A stretch of 64,000 nucleotides of DNA. Source: Porphyrobacter sp. LM 6. GTDB lineage: Bacteria; Pseudomonadota; Alphaproteobacteria; Sphingomonadales; Sphingomonadaceae. Made by a program: the position numbers and the translations under genes. The first letter of the stretch is position 1. Each line of letters begins with the position of its first letter. Below are positions 1 to 8,419 of this stretch, in pieces. Location of the stretch: positions 2,170,001-2,234,000 of the forward strand of contig NZ_CP017113.1 of NCBI RefSeq assembly GCF_001720465.1, given 5' to 3'. The notes under the pieces were generated by a model. It was given only the letters and a program-made list of their open reading frames with translations, ran no database searches and had not been told where the DNA came from.

Positions 1-93
1 GGCAGTCTGGCGCGGACGATCCCACAGCGCTTCCATCACCGCGTGTTCGGCATCGGTGATGCGTTCGCCAATCGGTTCATCAGGGGTTGTCAC
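1..93 (-). CDS. BlaI/MecI/CopY-type transcriptional repressor, N-terminal part only
   Basis: Only the first 31 codons are in the window; the gene continues past base 1. The reading starts at a GTG at 93-91, preceded on the minus strand by a strong AGGGAGGA ribosome binding site about 8 bases upstream. The peptide contains ITDAEHAVMEALWD, the start of the winged-helix domain of the BlaI/MecI/CopY family (usual form ITxAExxVMxxLW). These repressors bind TACA-N2-TGTA sites as dimers and are normally released by a membrane protease such as BlaR1, usually encoded just downstream, here outside the window. Two such sites lie directly upstream, so autoregulation is likely. Family call is firm; what it responds to cannot be seen. 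Confidence 0.75.
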   Translation of the reverse strand, partial: MTTPDEPIGERITDAEHAVMEALWDRPRQTA

Positions 94-116
94 GCAGATC
101 CTCCCTCTCGGTTGAT

Positions 117-147
117 TACACCTGTAGTCATATCGACTACGGCTGTA
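117..147. promoter_or_regulatory. Tandem BlaI/MecI-type operators between divergent genes
   Basis: TACACCTGTA at 117-126 is a perfect TACA-N2-TGTA Bla/Mec operator core. TACGGCTGTA at 138-147 is a near-copy with one mismatch. The two are 21 bp apart, two helical turns. Between them GTAGTC (124-129) and GACTAC (135-140) form an inverted repeat. The block sits between the repressor start at 93 and the phytase/cyclophilin gene at 218, so it could control both directions. Confidence 0.65.
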
Positions 148-217
148 AACATTGCCGCTCGATGAACGGCACGGCGAACCGCTTGCACATCGGCAAACGG
201 GCGATACATCCGGACGA

Positions 218-1825
218 ATGACATATCGCCGCCTCGCCGCCGCCGCTGCGCTGCTTGTTTCGCTGGGCACCGCCCTGCCCCTCGCGACTCCTGCCGCAGC
301 GCAAGATGCCTTTCTACCGCAGACCAGCCCGGTCGAGCTGCTGCCCGGCCAGCCCGACGCGGAAGTCGGCGAGCTGATCTTTCGCGGCGGCGTGGAGATC
401 GCGCCCGACAAGGCCGGGATCGGCGGCATTTCGAGCCTTGAGTGGCACGACGGACAGTTGATCGCGATTGCCGATGACGGGCGCTGGATGACGCTCACCC
501 CCGAAGATGTCGGGCCGCGTCTCGTCGATATCTCGGAAGTGACCATCGGCGAGTTGCGCGATGCCAGGGGCGGCAAGCTCGGCTCCAAGGAGCGCGGCGA
601 TGCCGAGGCAATCACCCGTCTAGCCTCCGGCGAATGGCTGGTCGCCTTCGAGCAGGACCATCGCATCTGGCGTTACGCCGCACTCGGCGAAGCGGCGGTG
701 GGCAGCGAGGATCGCGCCGCCGCGCTGGTGGCGGGCGCCGCGCCCAATGACGGGATCGAGACCCTCTCCGCATATCCCGGCGGTCTCGTCGCGTGCGGCG
801 AATGGGCCGATCCGGCGCATCCCAATTGCCTGCGGATCACCGGCGCAGGCGCGCAAGCATTCCACCTCCCCGCCCCCGAAGGCATTGCCGAGGTCGGCGG
901 CGTGCCGACCGATGCCGCCTGCAAGAGTGATGGCACCTGCTACGTCCTGTTCCGTAGCTATACGCCCGGCGAGGGCAACCGCGCCGCCGTGGTCGCCATC
1001 GTGCCCGACGGAGCCGTCACCACCCTCGCTGTGCTGGCGCCGCCGATGATGCTCGACAATTTCGAAGGGCTGGCCGTGCGCGAGGTGCCCGGCAAGACGC
1101 TCCTCTACCTCGCCTCGGACGACAATTTCCGCAATTGCGAGACCCGCCCCGGCGCGGGCTGCCAGCGCACGCTGGTGATGAAGTTCGAGATTAAGCGCCC
1201 GCCCGAAGCCGCTCCGGTGACCCCGCAGGACTTCGCCGCGACTGCCACCACGCGGCCCGCCACCCGCCCGCATCCCGAAGCGGCCAGCGTCAGCGTGGTG
1301 ATCACCACCAGCCTCGGCCCCATCACCATCGCGCTCGAAACCGAACGCGCGCCGATCACGGCAGGCAATTTCCTGCGCTATGTCGATGAAAAGCGCTTTG
1401 ACGGGACGACGTTCTACCGCTCGGTGCATCTCCCTTACGATCCCCAACCCAACGGCTTGGTACAAGCCGGCACCCGCGGCGATCCCAAGCGGAACCGCCC
1501 GCCCATCACGCACGAGCCAACCAGCCAGACCGGTCTCACCCACACCCACGGTGCGGTATCGATGGCGATGAACGGGCCCGGAACCGCCGACGGCGATTTC
1601 TTCATCGTGATCGAGAACCAGACCGGGTTCGATGCCGAGCCGACCGCGAGCAATCCTTCATGGCAGGCCGGATTCCCGGTGTTCGGCTATGTCACCAGCG
1701 GCATGGACGTGGTCGCCGCCATCCACGCGGCCGAGCGTGATCCCGATGCCGGCGAAGCGGTGATGAGGGGCGAGATGATCGCCCAGCCGATCAGGATCAT
1801 TTCGGCGCGGCGGGTCGCACCCTGA
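218..1825 (+). CDS. Secreted esterase-like phytase domain fused to cyclophilin-type peptidyl-prolyl isomerase
   Basis: 535 residues from the ATG at 218. That start is preferred over an upstream ATG at 152 because it begins a clean signal peptide (MTYRRLAAAAALLVSLG...AAAQ, cut near residue 29). Residues about 55-320 resemble the 'esterase-like activity of phytase' beta-propeller family. From about residue 355 a cyclophilin domain follows: LGPITIALETERAP, GTTFYRS with the catalytic-type Arg, MAMNGPGTADGDFFIVI and a final GYVTSGMDVV stretch. Cyclophilins catalyse cis-trans prolyl isomerisation, here presumably in the periplasm. The two families are normally separate proteins, so this is a fusion. 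It faces the BlaI-type repressor across two operators. Phytase or phosphoesterase activity is not established by the sequence. Confidence 0.75.
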   Translation: MTYRRLAAAAALLVSLGTALPLATPAAAQDAFLPQTSPVELLPGQPDAEVGELIFRGGVEIAPDKAGIGGISSLEWHDGQLIAIADDGRWMTLTPEDVGPRLVDISEVTIGELRDARGGKLGSKERGDAEAITRLASGEWLVAFEQDHRIWRYAALGEAAVGSEDRAAALVAGAAPNDGIETLSAYPGGLVACGEWADPAHPNCLRITGAGAQAFHLPAPEGIAEVGGVPTDAACKSDGTCYVLFRSYTPGEGNRAAVVAIVPDGAVTTLAVLAPPMMLDNFEGLAVREVPGKTLLYLASDDNFRNCETRPGAGCQRTLVMKFEIKRPPEAAPVTPQDFAATATTRPATRPHPEAASVSVVITTSLGPITIALETERAPITAGNFLRYVDEKRFDGTTFYRSVHLPYDPQPNGLVQAGTRGDPKRNRPPITHEPTSQTGLTHTHGAVSMAMNGPGTADGDFFIVIENQTGFDAEPTASNPSWQAGFPVFGYVTSGMDVVAAIHAAERDPDAGEAVMRGEMIAQPIRIISARRVAP

Positions 1826-1829
1826 CGCA

Positions 1830-2213
1830 CTAGAGCACCAGCTGCGTCTGGATCACTACCGCCACGGGCTTGCCCTCTGCGGTATTGATGGCGGTTTGCC
1901 ACACCGACATCCGCCTGCCGGTCTTGATCGGCTTTGACACGCCTTTGACCACGCTGCCGACCGGCGCAGCGCCGAGGAAGTTGGTCTTGCTCTCAATTGT
2001 AGTTGTGCCGCCCGCGCCTTGCGGAAGGCACGCCACCGCGCCCACCGCGCCCAGCGCATCGGCAAAGGCCATGATCGCCCCGCCGTGCATGATCCCGCCC
2101 GCAGTGCACAGATCGTCGCGCACCGTGATCTCGCCCTCGACAGCATCGGCGGAGGCGGCGGTGACCTGAACGCCCATCAGTTTCGAAAACGGCATGGAAT
2201 CAGCGGGATTCAT
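1830..2213 (-). CDS. PaaI-type hotdog-fold thioesterase
   Basis: 127 residues, the usual size of a single hotdog domain. The central CTAGGIMHGGAIMAFADALGAVGA matches the PaaI/4-hydroxybenzoyl-CoA thioesterase helix with its conserved HGG and acidic residue; GTTTIESKTNFLGA follows as the expected strand. The family hydrolyses acyl- or aryl-CoA thioesters in the cytoplasm. It is last in a three-gene minus-strand operon, 5 bp after the TetR gene stop, with a second hotdog protein first. Two thioesterases under one TetR repressor suggest inducible turnover of CoA esters; the substrate cannot be read from sequence. Confidence 0.8.
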   Translation of the reverse strand: MNPADSMPFSKLMGVQVTAASADAVEGEITVRDDLCTAGGIMHGGAIMAFADALGAVGAVACLPQGAGGTTTIESKTNFLGAAPVGSVVKGVSKPIKTGRRMSVWQTAINTAEGKPVAVVIQTQLVL

Positions 2214-2218
2214 GAGTG

Positions 2219-2821
2219 CTATTCCTTTTCACTAGTGCCACTCCACAGTGGCTGGTGCGGTTGGGGTTCATCTTCGGCCAGACCAGCAATACGCAGGATC
2301 TCGGTGACAAGTTCCTCATCGCTCCGCATCCGCAGCACGCCCGATCTGTGAAGGCCGATGCCGCCGTGTGCCAGCATCCAGACCCGCATGACCGCGCGCC
2401 GACGCGTGTCATCGTCGGTGCCGTCCACCGCCAGCACACGCAGTGCAATGGCAATCATTCGGTCGGCGGCAGCGCGCAGCAACGGCGCCGCGTTGAACTG
2501 GTCGTAGCTGCGCGCCATCATCACAGCGTAGAGCCCGGGCTGATCGAGCGCAAAGCGGACATAGGCCGCAAGAAAGCTGGCCGCATCGGGCGCATCAATG
2601 AGGCTATCCGAAAGCCGGTGGAACCCGCGCGCCGCGACCGAAGCCAGCAGCGCATCACGGTCGGCAAAGTGGTTATAGAGCGCCCGGTGCGCAACCCCGA
2701 GCCGATCCGCCAGCGCCCGCAATGAGAAACCGGCCGAGGCATCATCCTCGATCAAGCGCATTGCAGCATCGACCGCAGCGGCGGCCAAGTCTCCGTGGTG
2801 GTAGGCTTGCCGAGCGGACAT
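2219..2821 (-). CDS. TetR/AcrR family transcriptional regulator
   Basis: 200 residues, typical TetR length. The N-terminal helix-turn-helix is clear at about 15-60: LAAAAVDAAMRLIEDD, FSLRALADRLGVAHRALYNHFADRDALLASVA. The C-terminal ligand-binding half is less conserved. It sits in the middle of an operon between two hotdog thioesterases (9 bp after the upstream stop, 5 bp before the downstream start). A perfect inverted repeat overlapping the operon's -10 box is the expected site of autorepression. The inducer is probably an acyl-CoA or hydrophobic acid, judging from the neighbours only. Confidence 0.85.
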   Translation of the reverse strand: MSARQAYHHGDLAAAAVDAAMRLIEDDASAGFSLRALADRLGVAHRALYNHFADRDALLASVAARGFHRLSDSLIDAPDAASFLAAYVRFALDQPGLYAVMMARSYDQFNAAPLLRAAADRMIAIALRVLAVDGTDDDTRRRAVMRVWMLAHGGIGLHRSGVLRMRSDEELVTEILRIAGLAEDEPQPHQPLWSGTSEKE

Positions 2822-2830
2822 GCGACAGGA

Positions 2831-3289
2831 TCAGGCTACCCGCGCCAATGCGGAGAGGTGCCAATCAACCGTCATGCGCGCGACCTCGCGGTCTTCGGCG
2901 TCGGTGATGGTGATCTTGACGGGAAAGCGCACCTTCCCCTCGCTATCGAGCGTGCCAAACAGCATCGACTTGGCGCCCTCCACCGCAGCGCGGGCGGTGA
3001 TCGTGCCTTTGGCGGGCTTTACGAAGTCGATCGTGGCGCTCGCGGCAACGGGGCGGAGCGCCGCAAGCCGTTCGAGAAACATACCCGCCATTGCCGCGCC
3101 CGAGGCGGCTTCCGCAAGCGTGAACAGCGCACCGGCGTGCATGGTGGCGATGTGATTGCTGGTGCTGTGCGACTGGTCGAGTGCAGCAGTCGCAGCGCCT
3201 TCCGTGATCTCGCGCAATTCCACACCGACATGGCTGGCAAAGGGGACAGCGGCGGAAAGCTGGGCTCTGAGAGCATCAAAAGGGGTCAT
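2831..3289 (-). CDS. Hotdog-fold thioesterase, DUF4442/PaaI-like
   Basis: 152 residues from the ATG at 3289, chosen because AGGAC lies 8 bases upstream; an ATG at 3304 has no ribosome binding site and would be almost leaderless. The sequence has the DUF4442 pattern: FASHVGVELREITEG, HIATMHAGALFTLAEAASGAAMAG and a C-terminal VKITITDAEDREVARMTVDWHL. Such proteins are predicted acyl-CoA thioesterases; the TMHAGALFTLAE helix carries the conserved polar residues. First gene of a TetR-controlled operon. Substrate unknown. Confidence 0.75.
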   Translation of the reverse strand: MTPFDALRAQLSAAVPFASHVGVELREITEGAATAALDQSHSTSNHIATMHAGALFTLAEAASGAAMAGMFLERLAALRPVAASATIDFVKPAKGTITARAAVEGAKSMLFGTLDSEGKVRFPVKITITDAEDREVARMTVDWHLSALARVA

Positions 3290-3310
3290 GGGAAAGTCCT
3301 GCATTTGGCT

Positions 3311-3333
3311 ATGTATCCAATGGATACATTATA
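3311..3333 (-). promoter_or_regulatory. TetR-type operator overlapping a TATAAT -10 box
   Basis: ATGTATCCA (3311-3319), one base, TGGATACAT (3321-3329) form a perfect 9-1-9 palindrome. Read on the minus strand, TATAAT (3333-3328) overlaps its upstream end, so a bound repressor would block RNA polymerase. The first gene of the TetR-containing operon starts about 20 bp further on. No good -35 is visible at 17 bp. The link to the TetR gene in the operon is inferred from position and form. Confidence 0.65.
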
Positions 3334-3387
3334 GCTCGATGCGGATCAAGGCCCTCGGGCGAGTCCCGGATTATGACGATAAACGCT

Positions 3388-4374
3388 CTATTCGGCGAAG
3401 GCCGGGCGGCCCACCGGGGCGCTCGCGATGCGCGGCTTGCCGGCTTCGAGCGCGGGGAGCCAGGTGCCGACCTCCGGCCCGATGCTCACCTGCGGCAACG
3501 AGGCGAGGAAGCGCGCCTTGGCTTCCCATTCGGCAACCGAGCGGCCCGCCATGCGCGCCGCCTCGTCGAGTGAGACCGGCTGGCGCAAGGCGCGATTGAT
3601 CAGCGCGTCGCCATAATAGGTCCAGTCGTTTTCGGCGACACAACCGAATGAGCTACGCGTGCTCGCGGCGGCGGTGAGGATGGCGGTGTCGGGGCTTGCC
3701 AGCGCCGGAACAAAGACACCCGAGAAGCACGCCGAAAGGATCAGCACCCTCCGCCGGATCCCCGCCTCCTCCAGCGCCGCCTTGAGCTTGGCGGGCGCAA
3801 GGATGCCGTAGCCGCTGTCGCCGTAGTGATAGGCAAGACCAATGTCGCTGCCGTGGCTGGTGGTGTAGAGCACCAGCACATCCTCCTTGCCGTCCATCAC
3901 CGTGCCGAGGTGGTGGAGCGTCATCAGCAGCGCCGAGATCGATCCGTGGGGCGCATCGTCGCGTGTGCCGTCCGGCCCGGCGAGCGTCAGCGTGCGCCCC
4001 TGTGCGCCGTAGCGGGCAGACAGCACCCGCGCAGCCTCGCGCGCCTCGCGGGCAAAAACCGGATCGCTGTCGAGCGCGATGGTCAGGACATAGGCATCCG
4101 CCGTCCCGCGCCGCTGGGGAGCGAGTGCGGCGAGCGCAGCATCCAACCGGCGTTGCTGCTCGCGGATCTGCGCGGCGGAAACTCCGCGCTGCAATTCGGG
4201 GCTGAGGTCGAAACTGGAGCGCCGCTCGCCGGGTGATTGCCCGCTGCCCAGATCAGGCCAGGGCGCGGTATGCGGCGGCGGCTGGTTGGGACTGGCGGGC
4301 GCTTGGGACAGCGGCACAACCAGTGCCGCAAGCAGTGCCGCGAACCCGCCGATGATGATCCTGCCCCTGTTCAT
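3388..4374 (-). CDS. Exported C13 (legumain/caspase-like) family peptidase
   Basis: 328 residues from the ATG at 4374. Residues 1-28 form a signal peptide (IIIGGFAALLAALVVPLSQAPAS). Residues about 95-275 carry the C13 fold: VLTIALDSDPVF, then the catalytic His in LYTTSHGSDIGL (H174) and the catalytic Cys in LILSACFSGVF (C216), followed by AILTAAASTRSSFGC and NDWTYYGDALI. The family includes legumain and GPI-transamidase; bacterial members are poorly studied cysteine peptidases. The dyad is intact, so activity is plausible in the periplasm. It lies 86 bp downstream of a small lipoprotein at the end of the sdh operon and may be read through with it. Confidence 0.75.
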   Translation of the reverse strand: MNRGRIIIGGFAALLAALVVPLSQAPASPNQPPPHTAPWPDLGSGQSPGERRSSFDLSPELQRGVSAAQIREQQRRLDAALAALAPQRRGTADAYVLTIALDSDPVFAREAREAARVLSARYGAQGRTLTLAGPDGTRDDAPHGSISALLMTLHHLGTVMDGKEDVLVLYTTSHGSDIGLAYHYGDSGYGILAPAKLKAALEEAGIRRRVLILSACFSGVFVPALASPDTAILTAAASTRSSFGCVAENDWTYYGDALINRALRQPVSLDEAARMAGRSVAEWEAKARFLASLPQVSIGPEVGTWLPALEAGKPRIASAPVGRPAFAE

Positions 4375-4460
4375 CGGCAAGGAAGCTGCCTGCGCGGCGG
4401 CGGGTCGTCAAGCGGGGCGGCATTGGCAAAATGACCAAGACCGGCGCGCGCGGTTGCGGC

Positions 4461-4928
4461 CTATTGCTTGCGCACGAACACCCGACCGCACTGGTAGACA
4501 GCGTCACCCTCGCTCCAGTTTTGCAGGGTGTCGCCTTCGACGGCGAAGTTCAGCAAGTTGCCATCGAGCTGAATACGAGGGGACTGGCCGCCTTCGTAGC
4601 GGTAGGTGCCGGTGAACGGGAAGCCTTCAACCCCCATGTAGTAGGTGCCGTCAGGCTCGAAGCTGATTTCCGCATCGATCCGGGCTTTGTTCGGGCTGAA
4701 TTCGGAACCGGGTTCGCATTCCTCGTGCGAATAGACCCACAGCCCGAGCAGTTTGGCAGGCAGAGGATCGGACGGCGGGTCGGCTGCGGCCGGGATAGCG
4801 GCCTCTTCGGCAGTCGGGCTTGCGCCCCCTTCGGCCTCTGCCGTCGCCTCTTCGCCCTGCGGCGAACAGGCTGCGGCGGCGAGCAGGAGCGGTGCGATCA
4901 CCAAGCCTGCCCGCCGACAGAGCATCAT
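4461..4928 (-). CDS. Small lipoprotein of unknown function following sdhA
   Basis: 155 residues from the ATG at 4928, which overlaps the sdhA stop by one base (TGATG), indicating translational coupling. The N-terminus is a lipoprotein signal with lipobox LAAAAC. A Glu/Ala-rich linker follows, then a compact domain (about 60-155) with LLGLWVYSHEECEPGSEF, FEPDGTYYMGVEGFPFTGTYRYEGG and a terminal VYQCGRVFVRK. Two Cys residues could form a disulfide. The layout resembles small beta-barrel 'lipocalin-like' extracytoplasmic proteins, but I do not recognise a named family. Confidence 0.65.
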   Translation of the reverse strand: MMLCRRAGLVIAPLLLAAAACSPQGEEATAEAEGGASPTAEEAAIPAAADPPSDPLPAKLLGLWVYSHEECEPGSEFSPNKARIDAEISFEPDGTYYMGVEGFPFTGTYRYEGGQSPRIQLDGNLLNFAVEGDTLQNWSEGDAVYQCGRVFVRKQ

Positions 4929-6808
4929 CAGTATACCCGCGCCTTGGGCTCGATGTACTTGATATCGTCGGTCAGCGTGTATTCGTGGACCGGACGGTAA
5001 TCGAGGCGGATGTTGCTGCCGCGACCGCCCCAGCCGTCGAACCAGGCGATGGTGTGCTTCATCCATTCCTTGTCGTTACGCTCGGGGAAGTCCTCGTGCG
5101 CGTGGGCGCCGCGGCTTTCCTTGCGGTTGGCCGCGCTCGCCATGGTCACATTGGCCTGCGCCATGAGGTTGTCGAGCTCGAGCGTCTCGATGAGGTCCGA
5201 GTTCCAGATCAGCGACTTGTCGGTGACGTGGATGTCCTCCATCCGCTTGTTCTGCTCGGCGAGCTTGGCCACGCCTTCGTCCATCAGCTTCTGGTCGCGG
5301 AACACGGCGCAGTGCTTCTGCATCGCCTTCTGCATTTCCGCACGGATCTGCGCGGTCGGCGAGCCGCCGCTGGCGTAGCGGAAGTGATCCAGACGGGTCA
5401 GCGCGAAATCGGCGCTGTCGGCGGGCAGTTCGGCCTGCTTGGCGTTGGGCTTCAGATTGTCGCGCAGGTGATGCCCGGTCGCACGGCCGAACACCACGAG
5501 GTCGATCAGCGAGTTCGAGCCGAGGCGGTTGGCCCCGTGCACCGACACGCAGGCCGCCTCGCCCACGGCATAAAGGCCGGGGATGACGGTGTCCGGATTG
5601 CCGTCCGGCCCGAGGGTGACGACCTGCCCGTGGTAGTTACAGGGGATGCCGCCCATGTTGTAATGCACCGTCGGGGTGACGGGGAGCGGCTGGCGGGTGA
5701 GATCGACACCTGCGAAGATCTTGCCGCTCTCGGTAATGCCCGGCAGGCGTTCGGCCAGCACCTTGGGATCGATGTGATCGAGGTGCAGGTAGATGTGGTC
5801 GCCATCCGGCCCCACGCCGCGCCCTTCGCGCATTTCGAGCGCCATCGAACGCGACACGACGTCGCGCGAAGCGAGGTCCTTGGCCGAGGGGGCATAGCGC
5901 TCCATGAAGCGCTCGCCTTCCGAGTTGGTGAGGTAGCCGCCCTCGCCGCGCGCGCCTTCGGTGATCAGCACGCCCGCGCCGTAGATGCCGGTCGGGTGGA
6001 ACTGGACGAACTCCATGTCCTGCAAAGGCAGGCCGGCGCGCAGCACCATCCCGCCACCGTCGCCGGTGCAGGTGTGGGCCGAAGTCGCGGTGTAGTAGCA
6101 GCGGCCATAGCCGCCGGTCGCCAGAACGACCGACTGCGCGCGGAAGCGGTGGATCTTGCCGTCATCAAGGCACATCGCCATCACGCCGACGCACTGCTTC
6201 ACCCCGTCACGCTCGACCATGATGAGGTCGAGCGCGAAGTATTCGATGAAGAAGTCCGCGTCGTACTTCAGGCTCTGCTGATACAGCGCGTGGAGCATCG
6301 CGTGCCCCGTACGGTCGGCCGCGGCGCAGGTGCGTTGCACCGGCGGGCCAGCGCCCATGTTTTGCATGTGGCCGCCGAAGGGGCGCTGGTAGATCGTGCC
6401 ATCGGCGTTGCGGCTGAAGGGCACGCCCGCGTGCTCGAGTTCGTAAACGGCTGCCGGAGCCTCGCGTGCGAGATATTCGATCGCGTCCTGATCGCCCAAC
6501 CAGTCCGATCCCTTGACGGTATCGTACATGTGCCAGGTCCAGTGGTCAGGCGAGTTGTTGCCGAGCGATGCGGCTATCCCGCCCTGCGCGGCGACAGTGT
6601 GCGAACGCGTCGGGAAGACCTTCGAGATGTTTGCGGTGCGCAGGCCCGCTTCGGCCGCGCCCATCGTGGCGCGCAGGCCCGATCCGCCCGCGCCCACCAC
6701 CACCACGTCATAGGTATGATCGACGATCGTGTAAGCGCCGGTCAGGTGCGCGCCGCCGACACCGTTAGCGGTGCCCCCCAAACCATTGGCTTGTGCTGAC
6801 GTAGCCAT
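4928..6808 (-). CDS. sdhA: Succinate dehydrogenase flavoprotein subunit
   Basis: 626 residues from the ATG at 6808, the usual SdhA size; GGAGG precedes it and the start overlaps the sdhD stop. It oxidises succinate to fumarate on the cytoplasmic side of complex II. Visible signatures: FAD dinucleotide fold [14 protein letters not shown], the His that binds FAD covalently in [11 protein letters not shown], the substrate region [11 protein letters not shown] and [11 protein letters not shown], and the C-terminal domain ending in [10 protein letters not shown]. Operon order is sdhC-sdhD-sdhA. No iron-sulfur subunit gene follows; a small lipoprotein takes that place. Confidence 0.97.
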   Translation of the reverse strand: MATSAQANGLGGTANGVGGAHLTGAYTIVDHTYDVVVVGAGGSGLRATMGAAEAGLRTANISKVFPTRSHTVAAQGGIAASLGNNSPDHWTWHMYDTVKGSDWLGDQDAIEYLAREAPAAVYELEHAGVPFSRNADGTIYQRPFGGHMQNMGAGPPVQRTCAAADRTGHAMLHALYQQSLKYDADFFIEYFALDLIMVERDGVKQCVGVMAMCLDDGKIHRFRAQSVVLATGGYGRCYYTATSAHTCTGDGGGMVLRAGLPLQDMEFVQFHPTGIYGAGVLITEGARGEGGYLTNSEGERFMERYAPSAKDLASRDVVSRSMALEMREGRGVGPDGDHIYLHLDHIDPKVLAERLPGITESGKIFAGVDLTRQPLPVTPTVHYNMGGIPCNYHGQVVTLGPDGNPDTVIPGLYAVGEAACVSVHGANRLGSNSLIDLVVFGRATGHHLRDNLKPNAKQAELPADSADFALTRLDHFRYASGGSPTAQIRAEMQKAMQKHCAVFRDQKLMDEGVAKLAEQNKRMEDIHVTDKSLIWNSDLIETLELDNLMAQANVTMASAANRKESRGAHAHEDFPERNDKEWMKHTIAWFDGWGGRGSNIRLDYRPVHEYTLTDDIKYIEPKARVY

Positions 6809-7194
6809 CAGGCCTGTCCTCCGAATGCGAGCGCGGCAACGCTGAAAATCCCGAAAGCGCCGCCGCCGATGGTTGCAAGATTGAGCGCTGCGAGCGCAGC
6901 GAACTTGGTGCCGGCTTCGTGGACATAGTCCTCGATCAGCACCTGAAGCCCGAGCCGGGCGTGCCAGAACAGGCTGAACACCAGCAGGATCATCGCCGTC
7001 GCCGAAATCGGCTGCGAGAGCCACTTGGTGACGCTGGCATGGCCGAAGTCGCCGAGCGTGACGAGGCTGACGAGCAGCCAGCTCATCAGCACCAGATTGC
7101 CGATCGCGGTGAAGCGCTGCACCAGCCAGTGATGCGCCCCATGGTGAGCCGCGCCAAGGCCGCGCACGCGGCCGATCGAGGTTCCGTTACCCAT
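6808..7194 (-). CDS. sdhD: Succinate dehydrogenase membrane anchor subunit
   Basis: 128 residues with three predicted membrane helices (about 28-50, 60-85, 97-122). [19 protein letters not shown] and [20 protein letters not shown] match SdhD; the His in WHARLG is the expected haem b ligand. With SdhC it anchors SdhA/SdhB and binds ubiquinone. It starts 12 bp after the sdhC stop, and its own stop overlaps the sdhA start by one base. Confidence 0.93.
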   Translation of the reverse strand: MGNGTSIGRVRGLGAAHHGAHHWLVQRFTAIGNLVLMSWLLVSLVTLGDFGHASVTKWLSQPISATAMILLVFSLFWHARLGLQVLIEDYVHEAGTKFAALAALNLATIGGGAFGIFSVAALAFGGQA

Positions 7195-7206
7195 TGTCTT
7201 TGCCCC

Positions 7207-7584
7207 TCAGCGCAGCAGCACGGCCCAGAAGGCCGCGGTCAGCACAATCGCGATCACCGGCGCGGCGATCGACCACATGCGGTTGGTGTTGAGCTCATAG
7301 CCCGCGCCGATATCCAGCACGAAGTGGCGAAGCCCGCTCATCAGGTGGGTGAAGAACGCCCACGAAAGCCCGACCAGCACCACCATGCCCAGCGGCGAGC
7401 CCATCACCGACTGGAACGTGCCATAGGCTTCCGGCCCGCTGGCCAGCGCGCCCAGCCACCATACCAGCACAGCAAGGCCGACCAGTGCCATGCCGTCGCC
7501 GGTGGCGCGGTGGAGGATCGAAACGAGCATATGCGGCCCCCAGCGCCAGATCTGGAGATGGGGAGAAAGCGGTCTTTGGTTCAT
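7207..7584 (-). CDS. sdhC: Succinate dehydrogenase cytochrome b556 subunit
   Basis: 125 residues with three membrane helices. RPLSPHLQIWRWGPHMLVSILHRATG is the SdhC signature, with the Ser/Arg quinone-site region; HLMSGLRHFVLDIG carries the haem-ligand His. First gene of the operon. The divergent SDR gene starts 109 bp away, and the shared promoter region shows no clear operator. Confidence 0.93.
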   Translation of the reverse strand: MNQRPLSPHLQIWRWGPHMLVSILHRATGDGMALVGLAVLVWWLGALASGPEAYGTFQSVMGSPLGMVVLVGLSWAFFTHLMSGLRHFVLDIGAGYELNTNRMWSIAAPVIAIVLTAAFWAVLLR

Positions 7585-7693
7585 GGTGATCCCGTCTGGT
7601 CCCTGTTTTGTGCGCCCTCACTTAGCGCGGCTGTCGCACGAGGCAAGCGGCGAGCGGTGGACACAGCTTGCAAAGTTTTGGATAGGCGATTGC

Positions 7694-8419
7694 ATGGGAC
7701 ACATTCTTGTAACCGGATCAAGCCGCGGAATTGGCAGGGCAGCCCTCGAAGCACTCGCCGCGCGCGGGGCAAAGGTCATCGGCCACGCGTCACGCCCGCA
7801 GGCCCCTGCCGCCGGAGCGCCGCCGATCATCGCCGCCGATTTCGGCGATCCGACCAGCGTGCAGAGCCTGTGGGAGCAGGCACTCGACCTTGCGGGCGGC
7901 GAGATCGACGTGGTGGTCAACAACGCCGGGCGGTTCGAGGCGAACCGGCTCGACCGCTCGGACATCGAATGGCTCGATGCGTGGGAGGATACGTTGCGGG
8001 TCAATCTCACCTCGGCCGCCCAGCTTTCGCGCCTTGCGGTGCTGCACTGGCAGGCACGCGGCTTTGCGGGGCGGCTGGTGCACGTGGCGAGCCGCGCCGC
8101 CTATCGCGGGGACAGCCCAGCGCACTGGCACTACGCCGCCGCCAAGAGCGGAATGGTGGGGATGCACAAGACCATCGCCCGCGCCTATGCCAAGGACGGC
8201 ATCCTGAGCTTTGCCGTCACCCCGGGTTTCACCGATACCAGCATGGCGGGCGACTACCTCGCCAGTCGCGGCGGGCCGGGGCTGCTGGCCGATATTCCGC
8301 TCGGCCGGGTGGCGACTCCCGACGAAATCGCTGCCATCATCACCTTCTGCGCGCTCGATGCGCCAGCCAGCATGACGGGAGCGGTGATCGATGCCAATGG
8401 AGCGAGTTTTGTTCGGTAA
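7694..8419 (+). CDS. Short-chain dehydrogenase/reductase
   Basis: 241 residues from the ATG at 7694, where the Rossmann motif begins (MGHILVTGSSRGIGRAAL). Other SDR marks: DVVVNNAGRF, the catalytic region VHVASRAAYRG with HYAAAKSG (Tyr-x-x-x-Lys), and a C-terminal PGFTDTSMAGDYLA. It would catalyse an NAD(P)-dependent alcohol/ketone conversion; substrate unknown. First of a plus-strand run in which all junctions up to the AraC gene overlap; its end overlaps the metallo-beta-lactamase start by 29 bp. Confidence 0.85.
   Translation: MGHILVTGSSRGIGRAALEALAARGAKVIGHASRPQAPAAGAPPIIAADFGDPTSVQSLWEQALDLAGGEIDVVVNNAGRFEANRLDRSDIEWLDAWEDTLRVNLTSAAQLSRLAVLHWQARGFAGRLVHVASRAAYRGDSPAHWHYAAAKSGMVGMHKTIARAYAKDGILSFAVTPGFTDTSMAGDYLASRGGPGLLADIPLGRVATPDEIAAIITFCALDAPASMTGAVIDANGASFVR

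Noticed and set aside
4820..6799. Open frame of 659 codons on the plus strand
   Set aside because: It lies antisense to sdhA, has no domain signature and no ribosome binding site. Long antisense frames are common in GC-rich DNA.
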